A stretch of 64,000 bases of DNA, from NCBI RefSeq assembly GCF_001896135.2, contig NZ_MPOH02000016.1:270774-334773 (forward strand), written 5' to 3'. Position 1 is the stretch's first letter. Each line of letters starts with the position of its first letter. The stretch comes from Streptomyces phaeoluteigriseus. GTDB lineage: Bacteria > Actinomycetota > Actinomycetes > Streptomycetales > Streptomycetaceae. The notes under the pieces are model-generated. The model saw only the letters and a list, made by a program, of their open reading frames with translations, was not told the DNA's origin and made no database searches. A program made the translations under genes and the position numbers. Below are positions 53,527 through 61,820 of the stretch, piece after piece.

Positions 53527-53660
53527 CCCGCATGGCGAGGAGCCTCGCGTCCCGTGGGGTGAGCCACCGTGCGCCGTATGGCGAGGAACCCGGCGCTCCT
53601 GGTGGTCAGGGGTGCGCCGCATGGCGAGGAGCCTCGCGTCCCGTGGGGTGAGCCACCGTG
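53527..53660. repeat. duplicated 44-base hairpin repeat
   Basis: A 44-base sequence is present identically at 53527-53570 and 53617-53660, 90 bases apart, with a partial copy between (CGCCGTATGGCGAGGA). Each copy contains the inverted repeat GCGAGG-AG-CCTCGC. The whole 455-base gap 53375-53829 has no gene; the direct repeat GCCCCCATGACGA also occurs twice near 53742-53775. Looks like a REP-type element. Confidence 0.75.
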
Positions 53661-53781
53661 TCCCGCGTTTCGACAGAGCGCCGCCCCTTGGCGGGCGTCC
53701 GGGCGCCGAGGTTTCCACGGAGCCGTCCCTCCATCGGACCCGCCCCCATGACGATCAGGTCTGCCCCCATGACGACGGAAC

Positions 53782-53808
53782 CCCGCGCCCTGTACCTGGG
53801 CGCGGGGA
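53782..53808. terminator. stem-loop terminator of accA2
   Basis: Perfect 10-base stem CCCCGCGCCC / GGGCGCGGGG with a 7-base loop, 21 bases beyond the accA2 stop on its downstream side. Confidence 0.75.
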
Positions 53809-53829
53809 ACCGGAGTCGAGCTGTTCGGA

Positions 53830-55602
53830 TCAGTCCTTGATCTCGCAGATGGGGGCGCCGGAGGTGAGGGAGGCGCCGATCTCGGCGGCGAGGCCCTTGA
53901 TGGTGCCGGAGCGGTGGGCGTTGAGGGGTTGTTCCATCTTCATCGCTTCGAGGACGACGATGAGGTCGCCTTCCTTGACTTCCTGGCCCTCTTCGACGGC
54001 GATCTTGACGATGGTGCCCTGCATGGGTGAGGTGAGGGTGTCGCCGGAGGCGGCGGGGCCGGACTTCTTGGCCGCGCGGCGTTTGGGTTTGGCGCCGGCG
54101 GCGAGGCCGGTGCGGGCCAGGGACATGCCGAGGGAGACGGGGAGGGAGACTTCCAGGCGCTTGCCGCCGACTTCGACGACGACGGTCTCGCGGCCGGCTT
54201 CTTCGTCGGTGTCGGTGTCGGCGGGGGCGGCGAAGGGCTTGATGTCGTTGACGAACTCGGTTTCGATCCAGCGGGTGTGGACCGTGAAGGGGTCGGTGGA
54301 GCCGGTGAGTTCGGGGGCGAAGGCGGGGTCGGTGACGACCGCGCGGTGGAAGGGGATGGCGGTGGCCATGCCTTCGACGTGGAACTCGGCCAGGGCGCGG
54401 GCGGCGCGCTGGAGGGCTTCCTTGCGGGTGCGGCCGGTGATGATGAGTTTGGCGAGGAGGGAGTCCCAGGCGGGGCCGATGACGCTGCCGTTTTCGACGC
54501 CGGCGTCGAGGCGGACGCCGGGTCCGGTGGGGGCGTCGAAGGTGGTGACGGTGCCGGGGGCGGGGAGGAAGCCGCGGCCGGGGTCCTCGCCGTTGATGCG
54601 GAACTCGATGGAGTGGCCGCGCAGGGGCGGGTCGTCGTAGCCGAGTTCCTCGCCGTCGGCGATGCGGAACATCTCGCGGACCAGGTCGATGCCGGCGACT
54701 TCTTCGGTGACGGGGTGTTCGACCTGGAGGCGGGTGTTGACCTCGAGGAAGGAGATGGTGCCGTCCATGCCGACGAGGAACTCGACGGTGCCGGCGCCGA
54801 CGTAGCCGGCTTCCTTGAGGATGGCTTTGGAGGACGCGTACAGCTCGGTGACCTGGGCCTGGGAGAGGAAGGGGGCGGGGGCTTCCTCGACGAGTTTTTG
54901 GTGGCGGCGCTGCAGGGAGCAGTCGCGGGTGGAGACGACGACCACGTTGCCGTGGGTGTCGGCCAGGCACTGGGTCTCCACGTGGCGGGGCTTGTCGAGG
55001 TAGCGCTCGACGAAGCATTCGCCGCGGCCGAAGGCGGCGACGGCCTCGCGGACGGCGGAGTCGTACAGTTCGGGGACTTCTTCGAGGGTGCGGGCGACCT
55101 TGAGGCCGCGGCCGCCGCCGCCGAAGGCGGCCTTGATGGCGATGGGCAGGCCGTGTTCCCTGGCGAAGGCGACGACCTCGTCGGCGCCGGAGACGGGGTC
55201 GGGGGTGCCGGCGACCAGGGGGGCGCCGGCGCGCTGGGCGATGTGGCGGGCGGCGACCTTGTCGCCGAGGTCACGGATGGCCTGCGGGGGCGGGCCGATC
55301 CAGATGAGACCCGCGTCCAGCACGGCCTGGGCGAACTCGGCGTTCTCCGAGAGGAAGCCGTATCCGGGATGGATCGCGTCCGCCCCCGATTCGCGGGCGG
55401 CGTTCAGCACCTTGCCGATGTCGAGGTAGCTGGTGCCCGGAGTGTCACCGCCCAGGGCGAACGCCTCGTCCGCCGCCCGGACATGCAAAGCGTCCCGGTC
55501 CGGTTCGGCATACACGGCGACACTTGCGATACCGGCATCCCGGCAGGCCCGGGCCACGCGGACTGCGATTTCGCCACGGTTGGCGATGAGCACCTTGCGC
55601 AC
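53830..55602 (-). CDS. accA2: acyl-CoA carboxylase alpha subunit (biotin carboxylase and BCCP)
   Basis: 590 residues. Biotin carboxylase at 1-450: KVLIANRGEIAVRVARACRD, AFGGGGRGLKVART (ATP grasp), EVNTRLQVEHPVTEEVAGID. Biotin carrier domain at the C-terminus with the biotinyl Lys in VLEAMKMEQPLNAH. It carboxylates biotin with ATP and bicarbonate and serves the beta subunits (PccB, AccB) to make methylmalonyl- or malonyl-CoA. GTG 55602 follows AAGGAGGGAGCC. The other subunits are 3-7 kb away. S. coelicolor has near-identical accA1 and accA2; position says accA2 (SCO4921). Confidence 0.95.
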   Translation of the reverse strand: MRKVLIANRGEIAVRVARACRDAGIASVAVYAEPDRDALHVRAADEAFALGGDTPGTSYLDIGKVLNAARESGADAIHPGYGFLSENAEFAQAVLDAGLIWIGPPPQAIRDLGDKVAARHIAQRAGAPLVAGTPDPVSGADEVVAFAREHGLPIAIKAAFGGGGRGLKVARTLEEVPELYDSAVREAVAAFGRGECFVERYLDKPRHVETQCLADTHGNVVVVSTRDCSLQRRHQKLVEEAPAPFLSQAQVTELYASSKAILKEAGYVGAGTVEFLVGMDGTISFLEVNTRLQVEHPVTEEVAGIDLVREMFRIADGEELGYDDPPLRGHSIEFRINGEDPGRGFLPAPGTVTTFDAPTGPGVRLDAGVENGSVIGPAWDSLLAKLIITGRTRKEALQRAARALAEFHVEGMATAIPFHRAVVTDPAFAPELTGSTDPFTVHTRWIETEFVNDIKPFAAPADTDTDEEAGRETVVVEVGGKRLEVSLPVSLGMSLARTGLAAGAKPKRRAAKKSGPAASGDTLTSPMQGTIVKIAVEEGQEVKEGDLIVVLEAMKMEQPLNAHRSGTIKGLAAEIGASLTSGAPICEIKD

Positions 55603-56020
55603 GATTGAGGCTCCCTCCTTGAAACAAGCCGAGTTTAGGGACTGCCGACACGTCTCATCGACCCGTCCCCAAAGGTGACCTTGCCCACACGGAGCGTGAT
55701 GCCAGGCTCACTCGACCGTGAAATCCCTTGTAGTACCGCCGTACGCAGCACTCCTCCTCGAAACCCTAGCCCTCCAGTGTGGCCAAGGTCTCTGTGAGCA
55801 CGTGCTGCGCCCCACTCCGTTTCTTTGTGGAGTCCCTACGAATGGCCCAATGATTCTTTGCCGTCGGCAGAACCCTTGTCCCCGGGTTTACCCGTTAGTA
55901 GCGTGCGTGTCGCTGAAGAAGGCTCAGCGGCCCGAAGGACCACCTCGAGGGGTGGTGGTCGGGTGACGGGCGGGCGTACTCGGGCTAACGGCGGTCCTGT
56001 GGGGGCCGGGTCGAAAGTGG
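55603..56020. other. divergent promoter region of accA2
   Basis: 418 bases, less GC-rich than its surroundings (55720-55910) and without a convincing ORF. CGGGT-TT-ACCCG at 55884-55895 followed by TTAGTAG is a plausible promoter/operator for the membrane protein. A small RNA cannot be excluded. Confidence 0.4.
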
Positions 56021-56509
56021 GTGGGGCCGGTGGTGCGCAGACCGGTGGCAGTGGTCGTGGCGGCCGTGCTCGTCGTCGAGGCGCTCGGCGTCGCGGCGCT
56101 GAACTGGTTCCTCGGCATCGTCGTCGACCGTCAGGACATGTCCCTCGCGGGCCTGGACCCGGACATGATGTCGACCTCGTCGAAGATCGGCGGGATCGTC
56201 TTCGGCCTCTACTTCGCCTTCTGCGGGCTGGTCGCCCTGCTGGTGGCGGTCCGCGACCGGCCGCCGGCCGGCTTCGGCCGCATCCTGCTGATCAGCGCCG
56301 CGGTGGTGCACGGCCTGCTGGGCGCCGTCGCGTGGGGGCTGGTGGGCTGGCACGCGTTCCTGTTCATGGTCGTCGTGCTCGCGCTCATCGTGCTGCTGCT
56401 GATGACCTACGACCGCCAGGTGGGGCCCGCCGCCGAACCCCGGGACGCGGGGCCGAAGGGCGAGGGGCCCGTTCCGGTCAGCGGTCCGCCGGCGCCCACA
56501 ACTCCGTGA
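56021..56509 (+). CDS. four-TM membrane protein of unknown function
   Basis: 162 residues with hydrophobic segments near 8-32, 55-75, 88-108 and 108-130 and a Pro-rich tail. I know it as the conserved hypothetical between accA2 and maf in Streptomyces (SCO4922 in memory). GTG 56021. Its 3' end overlaps the maf 3' end by 32 bases. Confidence 0.75.
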   Translation: MGPVVRRPVAVVVAAVLVVEALGVAALNWFLGIVVDRQDMSLAGLDPDMMSTSSKIGGIVFGLYFAFCGLVALLVAVRDRPPAGFGRILLISAAVVHGLLGAVAWGLVGWHAFLFMVVVLALIVLLLMTYDRQVGPAAEPRDAGPKGEGPVPVSGPPAPTTP

Positions 56510-57098
56510 TGCCCACGCCCAGTCCCGCCAGCAGTCGGCGAAGCAGCGGCAGGCTGATGCCGATCACGTTGCCGTGGTCGCCGTCGATGCCGTCGATGAA
56601 CGGTGCCGAGCGGCCGTCCAGGGTGAACGCCCCGGCGACGTGGAGGGGTTCGCCGGAGGCGACGTACGTGGCGATCTCGTCGTCGGTGGGCTCGCCGAAG
56701 CGGACCACCGTGGAGGCGACGGCGGAGGTGTAGCGGCCGGTGGTGGTGTCGTAGACGCAGTGCCCGGTCTGGAGCGTGCCCGCGCGGCCGCGCATGGACT
56801 TCCAGCGGGCGGTGGCCTCCTCGGCGTCCGCGGGCTTGCCGAGGGCCTCTCCGTCCAGGTCGAGGACCGAGTCGCAGCCGATCACCAGGGCGCCCCGGAC
56901 CTCGGGCCTCGCGGCCACGACGGAGGCCTTGGCCTCGGCGAGGGCGAGTGCCAGTTCGGCGGGGGTGGGGGCGGTCACGGCGTCCTCGTCGACCCCGCTG
57001 ACGATCACCTCGGGGTCGAGCCCGGCCTGCCGCAGCAGGCCCAGCCGGGCGGGGGACTGGGAGGCGAGCACGAGACGGCGGCGCGGCTGATCGGTCAT
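56478..57098 (-). CDS. maf: Maf family nucleoside triphosphate pyrophosphatase
   Basis: 206 residues. RRRLVLASQSPARLGLLRQA is the Maf nucleotide-binding start; VIGCDSVLDLDGEALGKPAD and TGHCVYDTTTGR follow; GAFTLDGRSAPFIDGIDGDHGNVIGISLP closes the fold. It hydrolyses non-canonical or modified NTPs to NMPs (house-cleaning). I chose ATG 57098, where homology starts, over 57182. It overlaps the convergent membrane protein gene. Confidence 0.92.
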   Translation of the reverse strand: MTDQPRRRLVLASQSPARLGLLRQAGLDPEVIVSGVDEDAVTAPTPAELALALAEAKASVVAARPEVRGALVIGCDSVLDLDGEALGKPADAEEATARWKSMRGRAGTLQTGHCVYDTTTGRYTSAVASTVVRFGEPTDDEIATYVASGEPLHVAGAFTLDGRSAPFIDGIDGDHGNVIGISLPLLRRLLAGLGVGITELWAPADR

Positions 57099-57207
57099 GC
57101 GGTCAGGGTATCGGCGCGCCGCGCCGTGTTCATCCGGGTCCTCCTGGGCCGCCTCATGTCGCCTCGGGGCGCTTCGCGTCACCTGGGGGCGCCCTGGCCG
57201 CCTCGGG

Positions 57208-57336
57208 TCACCGCACGCCGATGACGATCATCGCGATCACCATGGCCAGCGCCATGAGGAGCCCAAGCCGCCGCAACATCTCCTGCATGTCGCGCAGTTC
57301 CTCGGGCGGCTCGTTCTCGGGGTCGGACCACAGCAT
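57208..57336 (-). CDS. mmpB: morphogenic membrane protein MmpB
   Basis: 42-residue protein: acidic soluble N-terminus (MLWSDPENEPPEELRDMQEM) and one TM helix (RLGLLMALAMVIAMIVIGVR) that ends the protein. The sequence matches from memory the short Streptomyces protein MmpB, found between maf and the carboxylase genes and linked to development. ATG 57336, stop TGA 57208-57210. It is below the size of most ORF calls but its codon bias is good. Confidence 0.82.
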   Translation of the reverse strand: MLWSDPENEPPEELRDMQEMLRRLGLLMALAMVIAMIVIGVR

Positions 57337-57371
57337 GCGATCCAGCCTGCGACGAGGCGGTGACGGACGCC

Positions 57372-57387
57372 TGAGTACGCGTACTCA
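57372..57387. promoter_or_regulatory. 16-base perfect palindrome
   Basis: TGAGTACGCGTACTCA lies between the divergent mmpB and SGNH hydrolase genes, 36 bases from mmpB. A dimeric regulator site is likely; I cannot name the regulator. Confidence 0.6.
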
Positions 57388-57455
57388 AGTTCCCTAAACG
57401 GGACTGTGGTTTCATTAAGGTGTTCCACTGTGCCGGCCGACGAGAGGACACGCCC

Positions 57456-58586
57456 GTGTTCACCACCGCTTGGACCGCTCCGCCCCAGCTCCCCAGCGAG
57501 GGCTTCACCCCCAACTGGTCGCGGGAGGGCTTCTGGCGCCAGTCCGTGCGCCAGGTCGTCCGGCTCACCGCGGGCGGCGACCGCCTGCGGATACGGCTGT
57601 CCAACGCCTACGGCACCTCCCCGGTCCGTCTCGCCGCCGCCACCGTGGCCCGCACGGCCGCGGGCGCCGCCGTCGAGGCGGACTCCGTCACCCGCCTCAC
57701 CTTCGGCGGCTCGGGGCATACGGAGATCCCGGCCCGCGGTCACCTGCTCAGCGACCCGGCCCCCCTCGCCGTGGCCCCCGGACAGGCGCTGACGCTGACC
57801 CTGCACTTCGACGCCGTCACCGGCCCCGCCACCTTCCACGCGCAGGCCTTCACGACGAGTTACCGCGGCGAGGGCGACCTGTCGGCGGACGTGGGCGGGG
57901 CGGGCTTCGACGCGCGGAGCGAGTCCTGGTACTTCCTCACCGCCGTCGAGACCGACGCGGGCCGCGCGGACGGCATCGCCCTCCTCGGCGACTCCCTCAC
58001 CGACGGCTTCGGCTCCACCCCCGGCGCCGACCGCCGCTGGTCCGACCAACTGGCCCGGCGCACCGGACGGCCCGTCCTCAACGCCGGCATCGGCGGGAAC
58101 CTGCTGCTCAACGACTCCGCCTGGTACGGCGAGAAGGCCCTGCACCGGCTGCGCCGCGACGTGCTGGAGCAGCCGGGCGTGGACACCCTCGTAGTGCTCC
58201 TCGGCCTCAACGACGTCGGCTTCGGCGAGACGGACGAGCAGCCGACGTACAAGCCCGCACCCGTCCTGGAGGCGGAGGAACTGATCGCCGGGCACCGCGA
58301 GTTGATCCGGCAGGCGCACGGGCGGGGCCTGCGGGCGGTCGGGGCGACCCTGCTGCCGTTCGGCGGCTCGGACCACTGGGGCGAGCACGCCGCAGAGGTG
58401 AGCCACGAGGTGGACGAGTGGGTGCGCCGCTCCGGCGAGTACGACGCGGTGGTGGACCTGCGCCGGGCGCTGGCCGATCCGGCGGACCCCGACCGGCTGC
58501 ACCCCGCGTACGACTCCGGCGACCACCTGCACCCCGACGACGCGGGGTACGCGGTGATGGCCGAAGCCGTGGCCGCCCGTCTGTGA
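57456..58586 (+). CDS. SGNH/GDSL hydrolase family protein
   Basis: 376 residues, no signal peptide. N-terminal beta-sandwich (LRIRLSNAYGTSPVRLAAAT) and C-terminal SGNH domain: block I IALLGDSLTDGFGST (Ser), block III VVLLGLNDVG (Asn), block V SGDHLHPDDAGYAVMAEA (Asp/His). An esterase of unknown substrate. GTG 57456 follows GAGAGGA; the frame extends to ATG 57420. It is followed directly by the inverted-repeat element. Confidence 0.85.
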   Translation: MFTTAWTAPPQLPSEGFTPNWSREGFWRQSVRQVVRLTAGGDRLRIRLSNAYGTSPVRLAAATVARTAAGAAVEADSVTRLTFGGSGHTEIPARGHLLSDPAPLAVAPGQALTLTLHFDAVTGPATFHAQAFTTSYRGEGDLSADVGGAGFDARSESWYFLTAVETDAGRADGIALLGDSLTDGFGSTPGADRRWSDQLARRTGRPVLNAGIGGNLLLNDSAWYGEKALHRLRRDVLEQPGVDTLVVLLGLNDVGFGETDEQPTYKPAPVLEAEELIAGHRELIRQAHGRGLRAVGATLLPFGGSDHWGEHAAEVSHEVDEWVRRSGEYDAVVDLRRALADPADPDRLHPAYDSGDHLHPDDAGYAVMAEAVAARL

Positions 58587-58600
58587 CGGGCGGCCGGCCG

Positions 58601-58808
58601 GATCAGGGCCTGTCGTTCGGATCAGGGCCTGTCGTTCGGATCACGCCGCAGACGCGGGGCCTGGTGCTACATCTGCCGCGTTGTCGTCACTCGCCGACGC
58701 TCCGCGTCGACTCCCTCCTCCGCCTCGCGGCCGCACGCACCAGGCCCCGCTCACCGCACTGGACAGCACCGTCGATTTCCTGCGGCCCGATCCAGACGAC
58801 AGGCCCTA
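58601..58808. mobile_element. MITE-like inverted-repeat element
   Basis: Begins with two tandem copies of GATCAGGGCCTGTCGTTCG (58601, 58620). The outer arm AGGGCCTGTCGTTCGGA (58624-58640) pairs with TCCAGACGACAGGCCCT (58791-58807), 15 of 17 bases. A perfect inner 14-base pair, GCGGGGCCTGGTGC (58654-58667) with GCACCAGGCCCCGC (58737-58750), nests within. No ORF. I recall similar 'GGGCCTGTCGT' elements scattered in Streptomyces intergenic regions. Its right end touches the stop codon of accE. Confidence 0.65.
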
Positions 58809-59012
58809 GCTCGGCCAGTACGTGCGGCTCCAGGTGGCCGGACCCGGCCGCGGCAGCCGGCGGGCGGCGATGCGGGAGGGGTCCGACCAGGAGTCCCTGG
58901 CACCCTGCGCGCCGGACGGCTCGGCTGTCGCCGCCGCGGCGCGGGCGCGGACCACCGCCAGGGCGGCGGCCAGCTCCTCCGGGGTCGGATTGCCCCGTAC
59001 GACCTTGATCAC
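58806..59012 (-). CDS. accE: acyl-CoA carboxylase epsilon subunit
   Basis: 68 residues: IKVVRGNPTPEELAAALAVV is the epsilon-subunit signature, followed by an Ala-rich helix and a tail ending WPS. Epsilon subunits bind the beta hexamer and raise activity of the complex. It starts 9 bases after the pccB stop, so it is co-translated. Its TAG stop (58806-58808) lies at the edge of the inverted-repeat element, so the native C-terminus may have been altered. Confidence 0.87.
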   Translation of the reverse strand: MIKVVRGNPTPEELAAALAVVRARAAAATAEPSGAQGARDSWSDPSRIAARRLPRPGPATWSRTYWPS

Positions 59013-59021
59013 AGCGGCTCC

Positions 59022-60614
59022 TTACAGGGGGATGTTGCCGTGCTTCTTCGGGGGCAGGGATTCCCGCTTCGTCCGCAGCTGACGCAGGCCCCGCACGATG
59101 TGCCGACGGGTGTCCGACGGCATGATCACCGCGTCGACGTAACCCCGCTCCGCGGCGATGTAGGGGTTGAGGAGCGCGTCCTCGTACTCCTGGATCAGCC
59201 GGGCGCGGGTCGCCTCCAGGTCACCCGCGGACTCCGCCTCGGCGATCGTGCGGCGGTGCAGGATGTTGACCGCGCCCTGCGCGCCCATCACGGCGATCTG
59301 CGCGGTCGGCCACGCCAGGTTGAGGTCGGCGCCCAGGTGCTTGGAGCCCATGACGTCGTAGGCCCCGCCGAAGGCCTTGCGGGTGATGACCGTGATCAGC
59401 GGGACGGTCGCCTCCGCGTACGCGTAGATCAGCTTGGCACCCCGGCGGATGATGCCGTCGTGCTCCTGGTCGACGCCGGGCAGGAAGCCGGGGACGTCCA
59501 CGAAGGTGATCACCGGGACGTTGAACGCGTCGCAGGTCCGCACGAACCGGGCCGCCTTCTCGGAGGCCTTGATGTCCAGACAGCCCGCGAACTGCATCGG
59601 CTGGTTGGCGACGATGCCGACCGGATGGCCCTCCACCCGGCCGAAGCCGGTCAGGATGTTCGGCGCGAACAGCGGCTGCGTCTCGAAGAACTCGGCGTCG
59701 TCCAGGACGTGTTCGATCACCGTGTGCATGTCGTACGGCTGGTTCGCGCTGTCCGGGACGAGCGTGTCCAGCTCCAGGTCCTCGTCGGTGACGGTGAGAT
59801 CCGCCTCCTCCGGGAACGCCGGCGCCTCGGAGAGGTTGTTCGACGGCAGGTACGACAGCAACTGCTTGACGTACTCGATCGCGTCCTTCTCGTCGCCCGC
59901 CATGTGGTGGGCCACACCCGACGTCGAGTTGTGGGTGCGCGCGCCGCCCAGCTCCTCGAAGCCGACGTCCTCGCCGGTGACCGTCTTGATGACGTCCGGC
60001 CCGGTGATGAACATGTGCGAGGTCTGGTCGACCATGACGGTGAAGTCGGTGATCGCGGGCGAGTAGACCGCGCCGCCCGCACAGGGCCCGACGACCAGGC
60101 TGATCTGCGGGATCACCCCGGACGCGTGGGTGTTGCGGCGGAAGATCTCGCCGTACGCCCCCAGCGAGGCCACGCCCTCCTGGATGCGGGCGCCGCCGGA
60201 GTCGTTGATGCCGATGACCGGGCAGCCGGTCTTCAGCGCGAAGTCCATGACCTTGACGATCTTCTGGCCGTAGACCTCGCCGAGGGCACCGCCGAACACG
60301 GTGAAGTCCTGCGAGAACACGGCGACGGGACGGCCGTCGACGGTTCCGTACCCGGTCACGACGCCGTCCCCGTACGGGCGGTTCTGGTCGAGGCCGAAGT
60401 TGGTGGACCGGTGGCGGGTGAACTCGTCCAGCTCGACGAAGGAACCCTCGTCGAGGAGGAGTTCGATGCGCTCACGGGCCGTCAGTTTGCCCTTGGCGTG
60501 CTGCTTCTCGACGGCGCGTGCGGAGCCGGCGTGCGTCGCCTCCGTGACGCGGCGCTGGAGGTCCGCGAGCTTTCCCGCGGTCGTGTGGATGTCGATCTCT
60601 TCCGACTCGGACAT
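59022..60614 (-). CDS. pccB: propionyl/acyl-CoA carboxylase beta subunit
   Basis: 530-residue carboxyltransferase that moves CO2 from carboxybiotin to propionyl-CoA or acetyl-CoA. Two crotonase-like halves: SGGARIQEGVASLGAYGEIF with the first oxyanion glycines, and KAFGGAYDVMGSKHLGADLN with the second; VDVPGFLPGVDQEHDGIIRR lies between. The residue before the DSGG-type motif and the Asp controlling acyl size cannot be settled by eye, but position (SCO4926) says PccB. ATG 60614. First gene of the pccB-accE unit, divergent from birA. Confidence 0.93.
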   Translation of the reverse strand: MSESEEIDIHTTAGKLADLQRRVTEATHAGSARAVEKQHAKGKLTARERIELLLDEGSFVELDEFTRHRSTNFGLDQNRPYGDGVVTGYGTVDGRPVAVFSQDFTVFGGALGEVYGQKIVKVMDFALKTGCPVIGINDSGGARIQEGVASLGAYGEIFRRNTHASGVIPQISLVVGPCAGGAVYSPAITDFTVMVDQTSHMFITGPDVIKTVTGEDVGFEELGGARTHNSTSGVAHHMAGDEKDAIEYVKQLLSYLPSNNLSEAPAFPEEADLTVTDEDLELDTLVPDSANQPYDMHTVIEHVLDDAEFFETQPLFAPNILTGFGRVEGHPVGIVANQPMQFAGCLDIKASEKAARFVRTCDAFNVPVITFVDVPGFLPGVDQEHDGIIRRGAKLIYAYAEATVPLITVITRKAFGGAYDVMGSKHLGADLNLAWPTAQIAVMGAQGAVNILHRRTIAEAESAGDLEATRARLIQEYEDALLNPYIAAERGYVDAVIMPSDTRRHIVRGLRQLRTKRESLPPKKHGNIPL

Positions 60615-60724
60615 CGGGATGCGGCTCCCTGCCTGCTCAAAGGGGGGGACGGTTACTCATCCGTACAGTAGTGGCGGGCCTACCGATCGGCAGTGCGGCG
60701 TTTACCACACCTAGGGTGGCTTGC

Positions 60725-61597
60725 ATGACGCCGCGAGATGCAGAAGGAAACCCCGGAGACAGCAGCCGGTGGTCCGATCTGGACCGTCCGCCCCTCAACG
60801 CCGTCGCGCTGCGGCGCGGGCTCGTCCGGGAGGGCGGGCTGTGGACGGGCGTCGACATCGTGCCCCGCACCGGCTCCACCAACTCCGACCTCGTCGCGCT
60901 CGCCGCCGCCGGGAAGGCCGACGAGGGCACCGTCCTGGTCGCGGAGGAGCAGACCTCCGGGCGGGGGCGGCTCGACCGGCGGTGGACGGCGCCCCCGCGG
61001 TCCGGGCTCTTCTTCTCCGTCCTGCTGCGCCCGGCCGAGGTGCCCGTGGCACGGTGGGGGTGGCTGCCCCTGCTGACCGGCGTCGCGGTCGCGACCGGCC
61101 TCTCCCGGTCCGCGGGCGTCGATACGGCGCTGAAGTGGCCCAACGACCTGCTGGTGACCGTCGGCGGGGAGGAACGCAAGGCGGGCGGGATCCTGGCGGA
61201 GCGGGCCGGGGCGGACGGGGTCGTGGTCGGCGTCGGCATCAACGTCACGCTGCGGGCCGGGGAACTGCCGGTGCCCCAGGCGGGGTCGCTGCTGCTGGCC
61301 GGGGCGGTGAGCACCGACCGGGATCCGCTGCTGCGGGGGGTGCTGCGGTCGCTGGAGGAGTGGTACGGGCGGTGGCGGGGAGCCGGCGGGGACCCCATGG
61401 CGTCGGGGCTTCAGGAGGCGTACGCGGCCGGGTGCGCGACGCTGGGACGGACCGTGCGGGCGGAGCTGCCCGGGGATCGGTCGGTGGTCGGCGAGGCGGT
61501 GGCCGTGGACGGGGACGGGCGACTGGTGCTCGCCACGGAGCAGGGCGTACGGGAGCCGGTGGGCGCGGGCGACATCGTGCACCTGCGGCCGGCGTGA
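60725..61597 (+). CDS. birA: biotin--[acetyl-CoA-carboxylase] ligase
   Basis: 290 residues without the N-terminal HTH of E. coli BirA, so a mono-functional ligase. VPRTGSTNSDLVALAAAG, EEQTSGRGRLDRRWTAPP (biotinyl-AMP loop), LKWPNDLL, KAGGILAE and VVGVGINV are the catalytic motifs. It attaches biotin to the BCCP Lys of AccA2. I chose ATG 60725, where codon bias starts, rather than 60671; the leader is very short. Divergent from pccB across 110 bases. Confidence 0.92.
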   Translation: MTPRDAEGNPGDSSRWSDLDRPPLNAVALRRGLVREGGLWTGVDIVPRTGSTNSDLVALAAAGKADEGTVLVAEEQTSGRGRLDRRWTAPPRSGLFFSVLLRPAEVPVARWGWLPLLTGVAVATGLSRSAGVDTALKWPNDLLVTVGGEERKAGGILAERAGADGVVVGVGINVTLRAGELPVPQAGSLLLAGAVSTDRDPLLRGVLRSLEEWYGRWRGAGGDPMASGLQEAYAAGCATLGRTVRAELPGDRSVVGEAVAVDGDGRLVLATEQGVREPVGAGDIVHLRPA

Positions 61598-61673
61598 GGT
61601 GTTCGCCCGCCCCCGCCGCCCCTTCCCGCGGCGGACCCGAGGGCTGCGCCCCGCAGGCTGTCGGCCCTGAACG

Positions 61674-61702
61674 GGCCTCGTCCGCGAACGCCGGACGGGC
61701 TG
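61674..61702. repeat. Streptomyces-type intergenic hairpin
   Basis: CGTCCG-CGAACGC-CGGACG in the string GGGCCTCGTCCGCGAACGC, a recurrent intergenic hairpin of Streptomyces, 80 bases after birA; possibly a terminator. Confidence 0.5.
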
Positions 61703-61820
61703 GGATGCCGATTCGCGTGGGTGGGTGGGAGACTTCACCGACGGAGTGAGCTGGCGCACACCTGCCGTAGAGTTGAGGCCGGTCGAAACCTGACCGCGAT
61801 AGATCGGAAGGGCAGCAGGC

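Noticed and set aside
53375..53829. CRISPR-like array from the repeated 44-mers
   Set aside because: Only two full copies, with internal symmetry and related spacers; no cas genes.
53492..54640. 382-codon plus-strand frame downstream of deoR
   Set aside because: Starts inside the repeats and continues antisense to accA2; no coding-type codon bias or homology.
54277..55608. 443-codon plus-strand frame over accA2
   Set aside because: Gly/Ala/Glu-rich mirror of the carboxylase gene, which has complete catalytic motifs.
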